Assembly (NCBI RefSeq): GCF_000763375.1
Contig: NZ_JPSY01000001.1
Location: 1,736,001-1,800,000, forward strand
Source: Microbacterium profundi
Lineage (GTDB): Bacteria; Actinomycetota; Actinomycetes; Actinomycetales; Microbacteriaceae
Length of the DNA stretch: 64,000 nucleotides
Direction of reading: 5' to 3'
Part shown: in pieces, positions 16,785 through 25,657 of the stretch
Layout: each line of letters opens with the position of its first letter
How positions within the stretch are numbered: the stretch's first letter is position 1
Program-made: the position numbers and the translations under genes
The notes under the pieces: generated by a model
What the model was told of the DNA's origin: nothing
The model's database searches: none
Seen by the model: the letters and a program-made list of their open reading frames with translations, nothing else

Positions 16785-19775
16785 ATGCATGACGACACCT
16801 CGCTCACCATCGGCCGCGTCAAGCGCGTCCTCGAAGAGCGCATCCGCCCCGCGATCCATTCGGCGCCCGTCCCGCTGACGGTCCAGGCGCACGAGCTCCC
16901 CGGCGAGCCCATCGCTCCATCCGATGGTCTCGCACTCGAGTACGCGCCGGCGCGAGTGGGCGAGGCGTGGGGACCGGCATGGGGAACCACCTGGTTCCGA
17001 CTCACCGGTCAGGTGCCCGCAGAGTGGGCGGGCCGCCGTGTCGAGGCCGTCATCGATCTGGGCTTCGACATCAACATGACCGGCTTCCAGTGCGAAGCGC
17101 TCGTCTATCGAGCCGACGGAACGCCGGTCAAGAGCCTCAACCCGCGCAATCAGTGGCTGCCGATCGCCGAGGTCGCAGCGGGCGATGAGCCGGTCGAGCT
17201 GTACCTCGAGGCCGCGTCCAACCCGGTGCTGCTGGATTACCACCCCTTCCTCCCCACGCAGGAGGGCGACATCCTCACCTCATCGAAGGAGCCCCTGTAC
17301 CGCGCTCGCCGGATGGATCTCGCGGTCTTCGAGCCCGACGTGTTCGAACTCGCCCTCGACCTCGACGTGCTGCTCGAGCTGCAGGCAGAACTTCCTGCGA
17401 CCGCGCCGCGCCGCATGCGCATCCTGCAGGCGCTCGACAACGCGCTCGACGACCTCGACCTTCAGCACATCGTCGAGACGGCACCCGCTGCCCGTGCTCA
17501 GCTCGAAGACGTGCTCGCCGCACCGGCAGAGGCCAGCGCGCACCGCATCTCCGTGATCGGCCACGCCCACATCGACTCGGCCTGGCTGTGGCCGCTGCGC
17601 GAGACGATCCGCAAGGTCGCTCGCACCACGTCGTCGATGACGTCGCTGCTCGAGGAGCAGCCGGACTTCCAGTACGGCATGTCGAGTGCGCAGCAGTACG
17701 CCTGGCTGAAGGAGCACCGTCCAGAGGTCTTCACGCGCGTGAAGGCCGCGATCGCCGAGGGGCGCTTCCTGCCGCTGGGCGGCATGTGGGTCGAATCCGA
17801 CACGGTCATGCCGACCGGTGAATCGCTCGTGCGCCAGTTCTCGCACGGCCAGCGCTTCTTCGAGCGCGAGTTCGGCATCCGCTCCAGGGGCGTGTGGCTC
17901 CCCGACAGCTTCGGCTACTCGCCGGCACTGCCGCAGCTGATGCGCCGCGCCGGATTCGAGTGGTTCTTCACGCAGAAGATCTCGTGGAACCAGCAGAACG
18001 CCTTCCCGCACCACAGCTTCCTGTGGGAGGGCATCGACGGCTCGCAGGTGTTCACCCACTTCCCGCCGATGGACACGTACAACTCGCAGCTCTCGGGCAT
18101 GGAGGTCGCCAAGGCCGCCCGGCAGTTCAAGGAGAACCGGGTCGCCACCCGTTCGATCGCACCGGTCGGCTGGGGCGACGGCGGTGGCGGCACGACGCGC
18201 GAGATGGTCGGTCGCGCCAAGCGAATGAACGACCTCGAAGGAAGCGCACGCGTCGAGTGGCAGCATCCTGATGCCTTCTTCGACGCTGCGAAGGCTGAGC
18301 TGACGCATCCCGCCGTCTGGGTCGGCGAGCTCTATCTCGAACTGCATCGCGGCACGCTCACCAGCCAGCACGGCACGAAGTCGCGCCACCGCCGGGCGGA
18401 GCATGCGCTCGTCGAGGCCGAGCTGTGGGCGACGACGGATGCTGTGCGCAACGGCACCCCGTATCCGCAGGCCGAACTCGACGAGCTGTGGCAGATCGTG
18501 CTGCTGCACGAGTTCCACGACATCCTGCCGGGAACGTCGATCGCGTGGGTGCATCGTGAAGCCGTCATCGCGCTCGAAGCCGTCATCGCGAGGGCGAAGG
18601 CGATCTCGGATGCTGCGCGCCGCTCCCTCGCAGGCGAAGGCGACCGTGCGCTGGTGTTCTCCCCGGTCTCGGTCGCAGGGCCTGCGCCGCTCGGAGCGAC
18701 GGTCTCCGCGGCATCCGCTGATTCCGTCTCCCTCGACGCATCCGGCGATGACATCGTGCTGGCGAACGCGCTGGTGCGCGTGAGGATCTCGGCAGAGGGG
18801 CTCATCGTCTCGGCCGTCGATCTCGCCACCGGTCGCGAGGCGGTCGCAGGCGGCAAGGCCGCCAACCTGCTGCAGTTGCACCAGGACTTCCCGAACATGT
18901 GGGACGCGTGGGACATCGATCGGTATTACCGCAACCGCACCACCGATCTGCGCGATGTGATCGGCATCCGCTCCCGTCTTGTCGATGGCGTCGCCGAGGT
19001 CGTCATCGAGCGTGCCTTCTCCGAGTCGACGATCACGCAGACCCTCACGCTCGAACCGGATTCGCGGACCGTCAAGATCGTCAACGACATCGACTGGCGC
19101 GAGACCGAGAAGCTGCTCAAGCTCGCATTCCCGCTCGATGTGCAGGCATCGCATACCGAGGCCGAGACGCAGTTCGGCTACCAGGCGCGCGTGACGCACA
19201 CGAACACCAGCTGGGAGGCGGCGAAGTTCGAGACCTCGATGCACCGTTTCGTACTGGTGCGCGAAGACGACTTCGGCGTCGCTCTGGTGAACGACTCGAT
19301 CTACGGCTACGACACCATGCGTGAGGTGGAGGACGACTCGGTGACCACCACGGTGCGGCTGTCATTGCTGCGCGCCCCGCGGTTCCCCGACCCCGACACC
19401 GATCACGGCCGTCACGTGATCACCACCGGCATGGTCATCGGTGCCGGGCCCGCCGAGGCCACCAGAGCCGGCATCGAGCTCAACGCTCCGTCCACCGTGC
19501 TGCGGGGCCGTGCCGATGTCGCTCCGCTCGTGTCAGTGAGCGGAGACGGCATCATCGTGTCGAGCGTCAAGCTCGCGGATGACGGCTCGGGCGACGTCAT
19601 CGTGCGCGTGTACGAGTCGCTGGGGCGACGCGTCTCGGGATCGCTCACGGCCGACTTCGATCACCGTGAGATCCGTGAGGTGTCGCTGATCGAGGACGCC
19701 TTGGACGACGCCCGCATCGGCGGCGACCTGAAGCTGCGTCCCTTCGAGGTGCGCACTCTCCGCATCGTGCGCTGA
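16785..19775 (+). CDS. Alpha-mannosidase, glycoside hydrolase family 38
   Basis: 996-residue retaining alpha-mannosidase without a signal peptide, so cytosolic. The Zn/active-site motif HAHIDSAWLWPLRETIRK is at about residues 262-279; the nucleophile Asp is in WLPDSFGYSPALPQLMRRAG; further conserved parts are SLVRQFSHGQRFFEREFG and ELYLELHRGTLTSQ. C-terminal beta domains follow. TACGAT (16772-16777) lies 7 bases before ATG 16785 with no Shine-Dalgarno sequence, so the mRNA may be leaderless and separately promoted from the LacI operon. It probably trims mannosides imported from outside. The call is firm at family level; linkage specificity is not visible. Confidence 0.95.
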   Translation: MHDDTSLTIGRVKRVLEERIRPAIHSAPVPLTVQAHELPGEPIAPSDGLALEYAPARVGEAWGPAWGTTWFRLTGQVPAEWAGRRVEAVIDLGFDINMTGFQCEALVYRADGTPVKSLNPRNQWLPIAEVAAGDEPVELYLEAASNPVLLDYHPFLPTQEGDILTSSKEPLYRARRMDLAVFEPDVFELALDLDVLLELQAELPATAPRRMRILQALDNALDDLDLQHIVETAPAARAQLEDVLAAPAEASAHRISVIGHAHIDSAWLWPLRETIRKVARTTSSMTSLLEEQPDFQYGMSSAQQYAWLKEHRPEVFTRVKAAIAEGRFLPLGGMWVESDTVMPTGESLVRQFSHGQRFFEREFGIRSRGVWLPDSFGYSPALPQLMRRAGFEWFFTQKISWNQQNAFPHHSFLWEGIDGSQVFTHFPPMDTYNSQLSGMEVAKAARQFKENRVATRSIAPVGWGDGGGGTTREMVGRAKRMNDLEGSARVEWQHPDAFFDAAKAELTHPAVWVGELYLELHRGTLTSQHGTKSRHRRAEHALVEAELWATTDAVRNGTPYPQAELDELWQIVLLHEFHDILPGTSIAWVHREAVIALEAVIARAKAISDAARRSLAGEGDRALVFSPVSVAGPAPLGATVSAASADSVSLDASGDDIVLANALVRVRISAEGLIVSAVDLATGREAVAGGKAANLLQLHQDFPNMWDAWDIDRYYRNRTTDLRDVIGIRSRLVDGVAEVVIERAFSESTITQTLTLEPDSRTVKIVNDIDWRETEKLLKLAFPLDVQASHTEAETQFGYQARVTHTNTSWEAAKFETSMHRFVLVREDDFGVALVNDSIYGYDTMREVEDDSVTTTVRLSLLRAPRFPDPDTDHGRHVITTGMVIGAGPAEATRAGIELNAPSTVLRGRADVAPLVSVSGDGIIVSSVKLADDGSGDVIVRVYESLGRRVSGSLTADFDHREIREVSLIEDALDDARIGGDLKLRPFEVRTLRIVR

Positions 19776-19851
19776 ATCCGTGCGATCAGCGGGGCCTCCC
19801 GCTCCTGCGCCGAGGTGGCAGCCGGCCGGGAGCGGGTAGTCTGGCCACACG

Positions 19852-21234
19852 ATGAGGATGACGCGTCGCCAGCTGCTGATCGGCGCCGGAGCAGGCGCTC
19901 TCGGCGTGCTGCTTGTTTCCTGCACGCCCGAGCCGACGCCGACGCGAACCCCGACGCGCACGCCGACTCCGTTGCCGACGACGAAGGTGCCCGCACCCGC
20001 CGCGAGCATGCGCAGTGCATGGGCGACAGACCCGTTCTCGCGTGGTGCCGTGAGCTATACGCGCATCGGCGTGCAGTCGGCGACGCGTGAGACCCTCGCC
20101 GAGCCGGTCCAGGGGCGGGTGTACTTCGCCGGCGAGGCGACCGATGCCGACAACCCCGGCACGATGCGAGGCGCCATCCACTCCGGTGAGAGCGCGGCGA
20201 TGCGCCTGCGTGCCACCGTGGAAGCAGGCGAGCGCATCGCGGTGATCGGTGCGGGCCTCGCCGGGGCGACCGTCGCCGCTGACCTCGCCGACCTCGACGT
20301 CGAGGTGACCGTCTTCGAGGCGCGCGATCGTGTCGGCGGACGCATCCACTCCCAGGTCGAAGACGACTGGCCACTGCCCGTGCAACTCGGCGGGTGGCTG
20401 GTCGGGGCGGACGATGACACCGCCCTCGCCGAGACCGTGGAATTGGCGACGGCGCTGTGGCGCTCGCCCGAGGGCGCGATCGAGCCGCCGGCGAACGCTG
20501 CGTTGGAGACCGCGATCGCCGCGGCGCAGGCACTCCCGGCCGATGTCTCGCTGGCCGAGGCTCTCACCGCGACTGGCGCGGACCCGGAAGAGCCGACTCT
20601 CGCCGCGCTGCTCGCGTACCTAGCGACCACCTCGGGGGCCGACGCGGAGAAGCTCTCGGCCTGGTTCCCCCCTGCGTTGCCGCTCGCCGTCTCGCAAGGA
20701 TTCATCGGAGATCTCACGGAGTTCGTGCAGGAGCGGCTGGGGGATGCACAGCTGACCCTGTCCTCGCCGGTGACCCGCATCGCCTACGACGACTCAGGTG
20801 TCAGCCTGCGGCTCGGAACAGGAGAGTCGACGTCGTTCGATCGTGTCGTGGTCACGGTTCCGCTCGGTGTGCTGCAGCGCGAGGGTATCGAATTCGCCCC
20901 TCCGCTGCCTTTCACGCACCGCGGTGCGTTGAACGCGCTCGGCATGGGGCACGTCGAGACGATCTGGCTGCGCTACGACGAGCCGTTCTGGGACACCGAG
21001 GCGACGATCTGGCATGTCGTGGGCGATGGCCTGGGCGGCGGTGGCCTGGTGAGGGAGGACACGGTGCCGGTGCGCACCTGGATCAACCTGCTTCCGGTCA
21101 CCGGAGAGAATCTGCTGGTGGGGATCGTCGGCGGAGACGACGCAGAGAAGTTCGCCGAACTCGAGGAGGAGGGCGCGCTGCTGTCGGCGCTCACGTCGCT
21201 CGAACTCTTCCTGCCTTCCGCCGCGACGGGCTGA
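19852..21234 (+). CDS. Circularly permuted FAD-dependent amine oxidase, Tat-type lipoprotein
   Basis: 460-residue protein with a twin-Arg signal (RRQLLIGAGAGALGVLLVSC; R5R6, lipid Cys24) and a Pro/Thr-rich linker (25-50). Residues 55-119 read SAWATDPFSRGAVSYTRIG and LAEPVQGRVYFAGEATDAD then PGTMRGAIHSGESAA. This is the C-terminal FAD-contacting segment of flavin monoamine oxidases. The normal N-terminal Rossmann motif comes after it: RIAVIGAGLAGATVAADLAD (128-147), EARDRVGGRIHS (156-167). The protein then ends at LTSLELFLPSAATG, exactly where SWATDPFS should follow. The order is therefore circularly permuted. Thr370 in GHVETIWLRYDEPFW sits where these enzymes have a conserved flavin-site Lys. 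Substrate unknown. Confidence 0.85.
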   Translation: MRMTRRQLLIGAGAGALGVLLVSCTPEPTPTRTPTRTPTPLPTTKVPAPAASMRSAWATDPFSRGAVSYTRIGVQSATRETLAEPVQGRVYFAGEATDADNPGTMRGAIHSGESAAMRLRATVEAGERIAVIGAGLAGATVAADLADLDVEVTVFEARDRVGGRIHSQVEDDWPLPVQLGGWLVGADDDTALAETVELATALWRSPEGAIEPPANAALETAIAAAQALPADVSLAEALTATGADPEEPTLAALLAYLATTSGADAEKLSAWFPPALPLAVSQGFIGDLTEFVQERLGDAQLTLSSPVTRIAYDDSGVSLRLGTGESTSFDRVVVTVPLGVLQREGIEFAPPLPFTHRGALNALGMGHVETIWLRYDEPFWDTEATIWHVVGDGLGGGGLVREDTVPVRTWINLLPVTGENLLVGIVGGDDAEKFAELEEEGALLSALTSLELFLPSAATG

Positions 21235-21928
21235 CCCGGCTGATCACCGCGAGCACGGTGGCGACGAGCGCGAAGATCGCCAGGGCGAGCGCGCTCGTGA
21301 GCAGGAACTCCCCGATCCCGCTCACCTGGCGCAGGTCGAGGAAGTAGTACGGGTACCAGCCGATCATCGGCCCGCGCCACATCGTCACGCCGCCCCACAC
21401 GAGCGGGAAGACAAGGGATCCGGGGATGATCCACCACGGCACGGAGCGGTGCCCCGGTGTGAGCGTCCATGCGATCGCCGCGAAGGCCGGCAGCCAGAAA
21501 TGCAGCACCTGATCCGACCATGGCACGTCGACACGGATGCCGCGGAGCCCGGCCTGCCAGACGATGAGAGCGAACGCGAGCCCTGCGGTGATCGTCCACG
21601 TGAGCACGAGTGAGAGGGCGACGCTGAACCAACGCGGATCATCGTCGCGGCGGAAAGCGATGACCCCGCCGATCACGAGCAGCACGACGAGCGCGAAGTT
21701 CGATTCGACGGTGAGGTACGCGAAGAAGTTGCGTCCGGCGATGGTCTGGGAACTGAGGCCCCAGAACAGCCGGTGAATGAGCGCAGCGAGGCACACGGCC
21801 GCCGTGACAAGGCGGAGTGCGCCGAACATCGTTCGTGCCCTCACTGCCGCCAGCCTCCCCTTTCGACGCGGTTCCACGTCATCCGGCGATTCTACGGAGG
21901 ACTGCCCCGGTGTCGAACTCGCGGTCAC
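21191..21928 (-). CDS. Pr6Pr-family integral membrane protein
   Basis: 245-residue membrane protein with about six hydrophobic helices (for example LRLVTAAVCLAALIHRLFWG, NFALVVLLVIGGVIAF, VALSLVLTWTITAGLAFALIV). Characteristic segments are FFAYLTVESNFA, WSDQVLHFWLPAFAAIAW and GPMIGWYPYYFLDL, seen in the Pr6Pr/FAR-17a-like actinobacterial family of unknown function. The GTG start at 21928 is uncertain; an internal ATG at residue 34 just before the first helix is an alternative. Its 3' end overlaps the convergent amine oxidase by 44 bp. Confidence 0.8.
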   Translation of the reverse strand: MTASSTPGQSSVESPDDVEPRRKGRLAAVRARTMFGALRLVTAAVCLAALIHRLFWGLSSQTIAGRNFFAYLTVESNFALVVLLVIGGVIAFRRDDDPRWFSVALSLVLTWTITAGLAFALIVWQAGLRGIRVDVPWSDQVLHFWLPAFAAIAWTLTPGHRSVPWWIIPGSLVFPLVWGGVTMWRGPMIGWYPYYFLDLRQVSGIGEFLLTSALALAIFALVATVLAVISRVSPSRRKAGRVRAT

Positions 21929-21950
21929 CGATTGACGGGCCCCGGCCGGC

Positions 21951-22235
21951 TCAGATCCCGCCGATCGTCGCTGCCACAGAGCACACCGCGAGGAGCGTGC
22001 ACCCGATCACGAGCCCGATCTGCCAGTCGTACACGAGCGCGGTGATCCCGAAGCCCAGCAGGCCGAGAAGCACGCCGAGCGAAAGCCCCACCCGCAGCTC
22101 ACGGGTGAGGACGCGCACGGATGTCCCGCGGACGCACCTCGCCTAGTGCGAGCGCCCTGGTCACGCTCTCCGCGCGCTTGAGGATGCGTGCGGCGTCGTC
22201 GATCGTGAAGATGCCGACCAGTAGTTCATCAGACT
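21951..22235 (-). pseudogene. Relic of an MgtE-type magnesium transporter
   Basis: Two minus-strand frames carry consecutive fragments of one gene. The first reads DELLVGIFTIDDAARILKRA then ESVTRALALGEVRPRD (about 22125-22230), resembling the end of an MgtE CBS domain. After a frameshift comes VRVLTRELRVGLSLGVLLGL and WQIGLVIGCTLLAVCSVAAT (22115-21954), resembling transmembrane helices of MgtE, ending GGI-stop at 21951. The N-terminal domain, most of the CBS pair, the first membrane helices and the final helix are missing. It starts where the DUF2252 gene ends. Identification is by motif memory, moderately secure. Confidence 0.6.
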
Positions 22236-23587
22236 GCGGGATGTCTGCGTGCCGCGATGAACGCGCGGTGGTCGGCGAGTGAGACCGCCGCATACTCGCG
22301 ACTCCATGACAGCAGCGCGTCGGCGATCGACCTGCCTCCGCCGATGTAGCCGGCGACCTCCGTCGCCGACACCGATTGGCTGTGCGCACGCGCGAGCGTC
22401 GCGGCGCACGCCCTGGCGTAGGTGACGAAAGGCCCGTCATCGAGTTCCTCCACCTCGACGCCGCCCTTCAAGTCGTGGAACTGGCGGACGTAGAAGTCGC
22501 CGTTGGGGCTGCGCAGATGGCCGAGGAACGGATCGGAGAGCGCCTGCAGTATCCGCTGCATCGCGACGACTCTGGCGCCCTCGCCGGACGCCTCGATGAG
22601 CTCGGTCAGCACCGCCGGCTGCGCCACGCGCCCGTATTGCACCAGCACGCTCTGTGACGCCTGCTTCGGCTGCATGAGGAGGGTGTGGCCGTCGCCGTCC
22701 TCGAACAGCACGAGGTAGCAGCGGGTGCCCACGCTGCCCACGCCGACCACACGTCTCGCGACGTCCGACACTGCATAGTGCTGGAGCAGCAGGGCGACGT
22801 CGCTGCTGGCGGTGCGACGGTACTGCTCGACCAGGTCGTCGACGAGGTCATGCAGCTCAGGCCCGACGGCGCTGAGGGTCGGATGCTGGTGCACGAAGCG
22901 TCGCCGACCGTCGGTGCCCGTCTCGGTCAGGCGCTGCACGGCGCGTTCGCCGGTGCGGCGCTGCGCCTGTTTCACGGCCTTGCGGATTGCGCGCTGCGCG
23001 TCGCGATCGAGCATCTTCTTGGTGGATTCGACGTCGAAGTGCGTGAAGTAGCGCTCGGTCGGGCTGAGCGCGGTGTTGGTCCGCATGCCGCGAGCGTACG
23101 ACTTCACGGCGGCGCGCACGGCGTGCTCGATCACGGCATCCGAGCGTCCGGATGCCTGACCGCCGACGACGATGCTCGCGGTGAGTCGCTTCACATCCCA
23201 CTCCCACGGTGCCCACGCGGCCTCGTCGAAATCGTTCAGATCGAACATGAGGGCGCGCTGCGCCGAGGCGTAGAACCCGAAGTTCGACACGTGCGCGTCG
23301 CCGCACGCGGCGACCAGGATGCCGGAGTGCGGCCCGTCCGCGAGGTCGGCTGCCATCAGAGCGGCAGTCCCACGGTAGAACGCGAAGGGACTCGCTGCCA
23401 TGCGCTCGGCCCGCAGCGGGACGAGATCGGGCAGGCGAGTGGCATCCTGCTCGGTGAGGATGCCCAATGGATCGCGGGGCGCATCCGAAAGCAGAGCCAG
23501 ATCCGCGCGCGGCGCCGCTCGTCGAGCGCTCCGCCCCGGCTCCAAGAGCTCGGTGCGGGAGGGCGGGCGTGCCGACGTGGTGCTCAT
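22229..23587 (-). CDS. DUF2252 family protein
   Basis: 452-residue cytosolic protein of the actinobacterial DUF2252 family, function unknown; the fold resembles a kinase-like/phosphotransferase scaffold. Family motifs seen are SPFAFYRGTAALMAADLA, GDAHVSNFGFYASAQRALMFDLNDFDEA (split here for length), WEWDVKRLTASIVVGG, and late VRQFHDLKGGVEVEEL. GDxHxxNFG and DLNDFDE look like catalytic-loop and metal-loop residues. It is monocistronic on the minus strand, followed directly by the mgtE relic. Confidence 0.9.
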   Translation of the reverse strand: MSTTSARPPSRTELLEPGRSARRAAPRADLALLSDAPRDPLGILTEQDATRLPDLVPLRAERMAASPFAFYRGTAALMAADLADGPHSGILVAACGDAHVSNFGFYASAQRALMFDLNDFDEAAWAPWEWDVKRLTASIVVGGQASGRSDAVIEHAVRAAVKSYARGMRTNTALSPTERYFTHFDVESTKKMLDRDAQRAIRKAVKQAQRRTGERAVQRLTETGTDGRRRFVHQHPTLSAVGPELHDLVDDLVEQYRRTASSDVALLLQHYAVSDVARRVVGVGSVGTRCYLVLFEDGDGHTLLMQPKQASQSVLVQYGRVAQPAVLTELIEASGEGARVVAMQRILQALSDPFLGHLRSPNGDFYVRQFHDLKGGVEVEELDDGPFVTYARACAATLARAHSQSVSATEVAGYIGGGRSIADALLSWSREYAAVSLADHRAFIAARRHPAV

Positions 23588-23688
23588 CGGCCAATGATGG
23601 CAGGCGATGGCTCGCGGAAGGAACGAAGCGGCTCTTCGGGTGGTCAGTCGGCAGCGAGGAGGAACGGCCGTGCGGCGGGTGGATCCGA

Positions 23689-24276
23689 TCAGGCTGGATC
23701 GATTCGCAGTACGTCGGGCGACTCTCCGCCTTCCAGGTCGTCGGAGATGCGGATGCTGCGGGCCAGATCATCCAGTGCGGGGATCAGCGTGCCGAACGTC
23801 TCGCGGGAGCCGCCCACGGCGGTCAGCGTGACCAGGTGCGTTCCGGTGTCCCACGTGTACGTGGCGAATGGAGGTGCGGATGGCTGCTCGGGGAAGGACA
23901 TCACGAGCTTCTCGCCGACGCCGAGTCGGGTGGGGAACGACTCGGTGTCGTCGTACTCCATCGGCATCATGGCCCTGGCCGTGCGCACGTCGTTCGTCAG
24001 TTCCTGCGTCGTCGCCATCGCGACCACGAGTTCGGGTTCGGACTTCCATGTCCACACCAGCACGCGGCCGTCCGCGCGCTTCATCATCGCCGGCGCGAGT
24101 TGGCTGATCGCCCACGCGCCGATGCGCGTTCCGCGAGCCGGGGTGCCGCCGCCTGCCTGCACGGCATTGCCCATCAGTATCCGCAATGCGGCCTTGCGGT
24201 GACGGCGCCCCTTCCAGCCGAAGGAGTCGGTCACGGGGATCCAGAGCTGCGGGTCTGCGGAGCTGGCGATGCGCAT
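23689..24276 (-). CDS. Hypothetical protein, 195 residues
   Basis: No family recognised. The ATG at 24274-24276 opens MRIASSADPQLWIPVTDSFG. A basic patch (WKGRRHRKAALRILMG) is followed by a beta-rich region with LVWTWKSEPELVVAMATTQE and PFATYTWDTGTHLVTLTAVG, ending in an acidic tail. There is no signal peptide or membrane segment. An upstream in-frame extension to 24480 overlaps the next gene's promoter and is poor in coding character, so I reject it. It lies between DUF2252 and two glycosyltransferases, divergent from the latter. Confidence 0.75.
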   Translation of the reverse strand: MRIASSADPQLWIPVTDSFGWKGRRHRKAALRILMGNAVQAGGGTPARGTRIGAWAISQLAPAMMKRADGRVLVWTWKSEPELVVAMATTQELTNDVRTARAMMPMEYDDTESFPTRLGVGEKLVMSFPEQPSAPPFATYTWDTGTHLVTLTAVGGSRETFGTLIPALDDLARSIRISDDLEGGESPDVLRIDPA

Positions 24277-24413
24277 GTCACCACGGTAGAGGATGAGTCT
24301 GCGTGAGAACCCTGACTCCGGCTGGCCTCCCGAACGCCCGCAGACCGCTCGGGTAGAGTTGCCAGCGCCCTGAACCGGGCTCTTCCCCGACGCGTACCGT
24401 AAGGCTGCCATTC

Positions 24414-25655
24414 GTGACCTCCTCTGACGCTCCGATCGACAAGATCGCCTCGTCGAGCGCCCCCGAGCCCACCCCGTCACGCAGTGATCGACCGCTGCGC
24501 ATCGTGATCGGATGCGACACGTTCGCCCCGGACATCAACGGAGCGGCCCGCTTCGCCGAGCGGCTGGCGGCAGGTCTCGTGCAGCGCGGTCACGATGTGC
24601 ACGTCGTTGCGCCGAACCGGAAGTACCGCAGAGCGGAGCCCCAGACCGAGGTGATCGAGGGCGAGCCGATGACGCTGCACCGGCTGCCGTCGGTGCGGTG
24701 GGCGCCGCACGACTGGCTGCGGTTCGTGTGGCCGTGGCGCACCAAGCACTATGCCCGCAAGGTCATCGATCGTGTGCAGCCCGATGTCGTGCACATCCAG
24801 TCGCACATCGTGATCGGCCGTGGACTCGCGCGCATCGCGGCTGAGCGCGGCATCCCGATCATCGCCACCAACCATGTGATGGCCGAGAACATCCTCGATC
24901 ACACCACGATGCCGAAGTTCATCGACGACCTGGTGCTGCGCTTCGCCTGGGCCGATGCCAAGCGCACCTTCGACCTGACGCGCGCCATCACCACCCCGAC
25001 ACGTCGCGCCGCCGACTTCCTCGAGCGCACCGTCGAGGTGCAGGGTGTCATCCCGATCAGCTGCGGCATCGACCGCACGCAGTACACGCCCGTGCTCGCA
25101 CCGCGTGACAAGAACCGCATCATCTTCGTCGGCCGCCTCACCGCCGAGAAGCAGGTCGAGGTCATCCTGCAGGCGATGACGAAGCTCGACCCGTCGCTCG
25201 AGACGACCTTCGACATCGTCGGCGGTGGCGATCAGCGCAAGAACCTCGAGCGGCTCACGGCCGAGCTCGGTCTCGCCGACCGCGTCACGTTCCACGGACG
25301 CACCACTGACGCGGAGCTGCGTGCACTGCTCTCTCGCGCGAGCCTGTTCGTGATCGCCTCGATCGCCGAGTTGCAGTCGATCGCGACCATGGAGGCGATG
25401 GCGTCGGCCCTGCCGATCGTCGCAGCGAATGCCGTCGCACTGCCGCACCTCGTGCACGACGGTGAGAACGGCTACCTGTTCGAACCGGGCGACGCCGACG
25501 ACCTCGCGGCACGCCTCACGGATGTGCTCACGGCGGAGCCTGCCGCGTACGAGCGGATGCAGCAGGCATCGCTCGACGGCGTCATGGTGCACGACATCAA
25601 TCGCACGCTCGACACTTTCGAAGCGCTCTATCGCGACGAACCGCTGCCGGCGTAA
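24414..25655 (+). CDS. Glycosyltransferase family 4 (GT-B fold)
   Basis: 413-residue retaining glycosyltransferase. The N-terminal acceptor domain starts LRIVIGCDTFAPDINGAARF with HDVHVVAP; the C-terminal donor domain has IIFVGRLTAEKQVEVILQAM, VTFHGRTTDAELRALLSRAS and the E-x7-E nucleotide-sugar motif region SIAELQSIATMEAMASALP. TAGAGT at 24353-24358 is a possible -10. It resembles actinobacterial GT4 enzymes of cell-envelope glycolipid synthesis (MgtA/PimB-like), which is inference. The next glycosyltransferase starts 2 bp after its stop, so they are co-transcribed. Confidence 0.9.
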   Translation: MTSSDAPIDKIASSSAPEPTPSRSDRPLRIVIGCDTFAPDINGAARFAERLAAGLVQRGHDVHVVAPNRKYRRAEPQTEVIEGEPMTLHRLPSVRWAPHDWLRFVWPWRTKHYARKVIDRVQPDVVHIQSHIVIGRGLARIAAERGIPIIATNHVMAENILDHTTMPKFIDDLVLRFAWADAKRTFDLTRAITTPTRRAADFLERTVEVQGVIPISCGIDRTQYTPVLAPRDKNRIIFVGRLTAEKQVEVILQAMTKLDPSLETTFDIVGGGDQRKNLERLTAELGLADRVTFHGRTTDAELRALLSRASLFVIASIAELQSIATMEAMASALPIVAANAVALPHLVHDGENGYLFEPGDADDLAARLTDVLTAEPAAYERMQQASLDGVMVHDINRTLDTFEALYRDEPLPA

Positions 25656-25657
25656 CC

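Noticed and set aside
17280..19244. 654-codon antisense frame in the alpha-mannosidase gene
   Set aside because: Composition of a shadow frame (Arg/Asp/His-rich), no motifs, no start signals; the GH38 frame is unambiguous.
22685..24202. 505-codon plus-strand frame over DUF2252 and the hypothetical gene
   Set aside because: It spans two clear minus-strand genes and their gap, with no recognisable domain.
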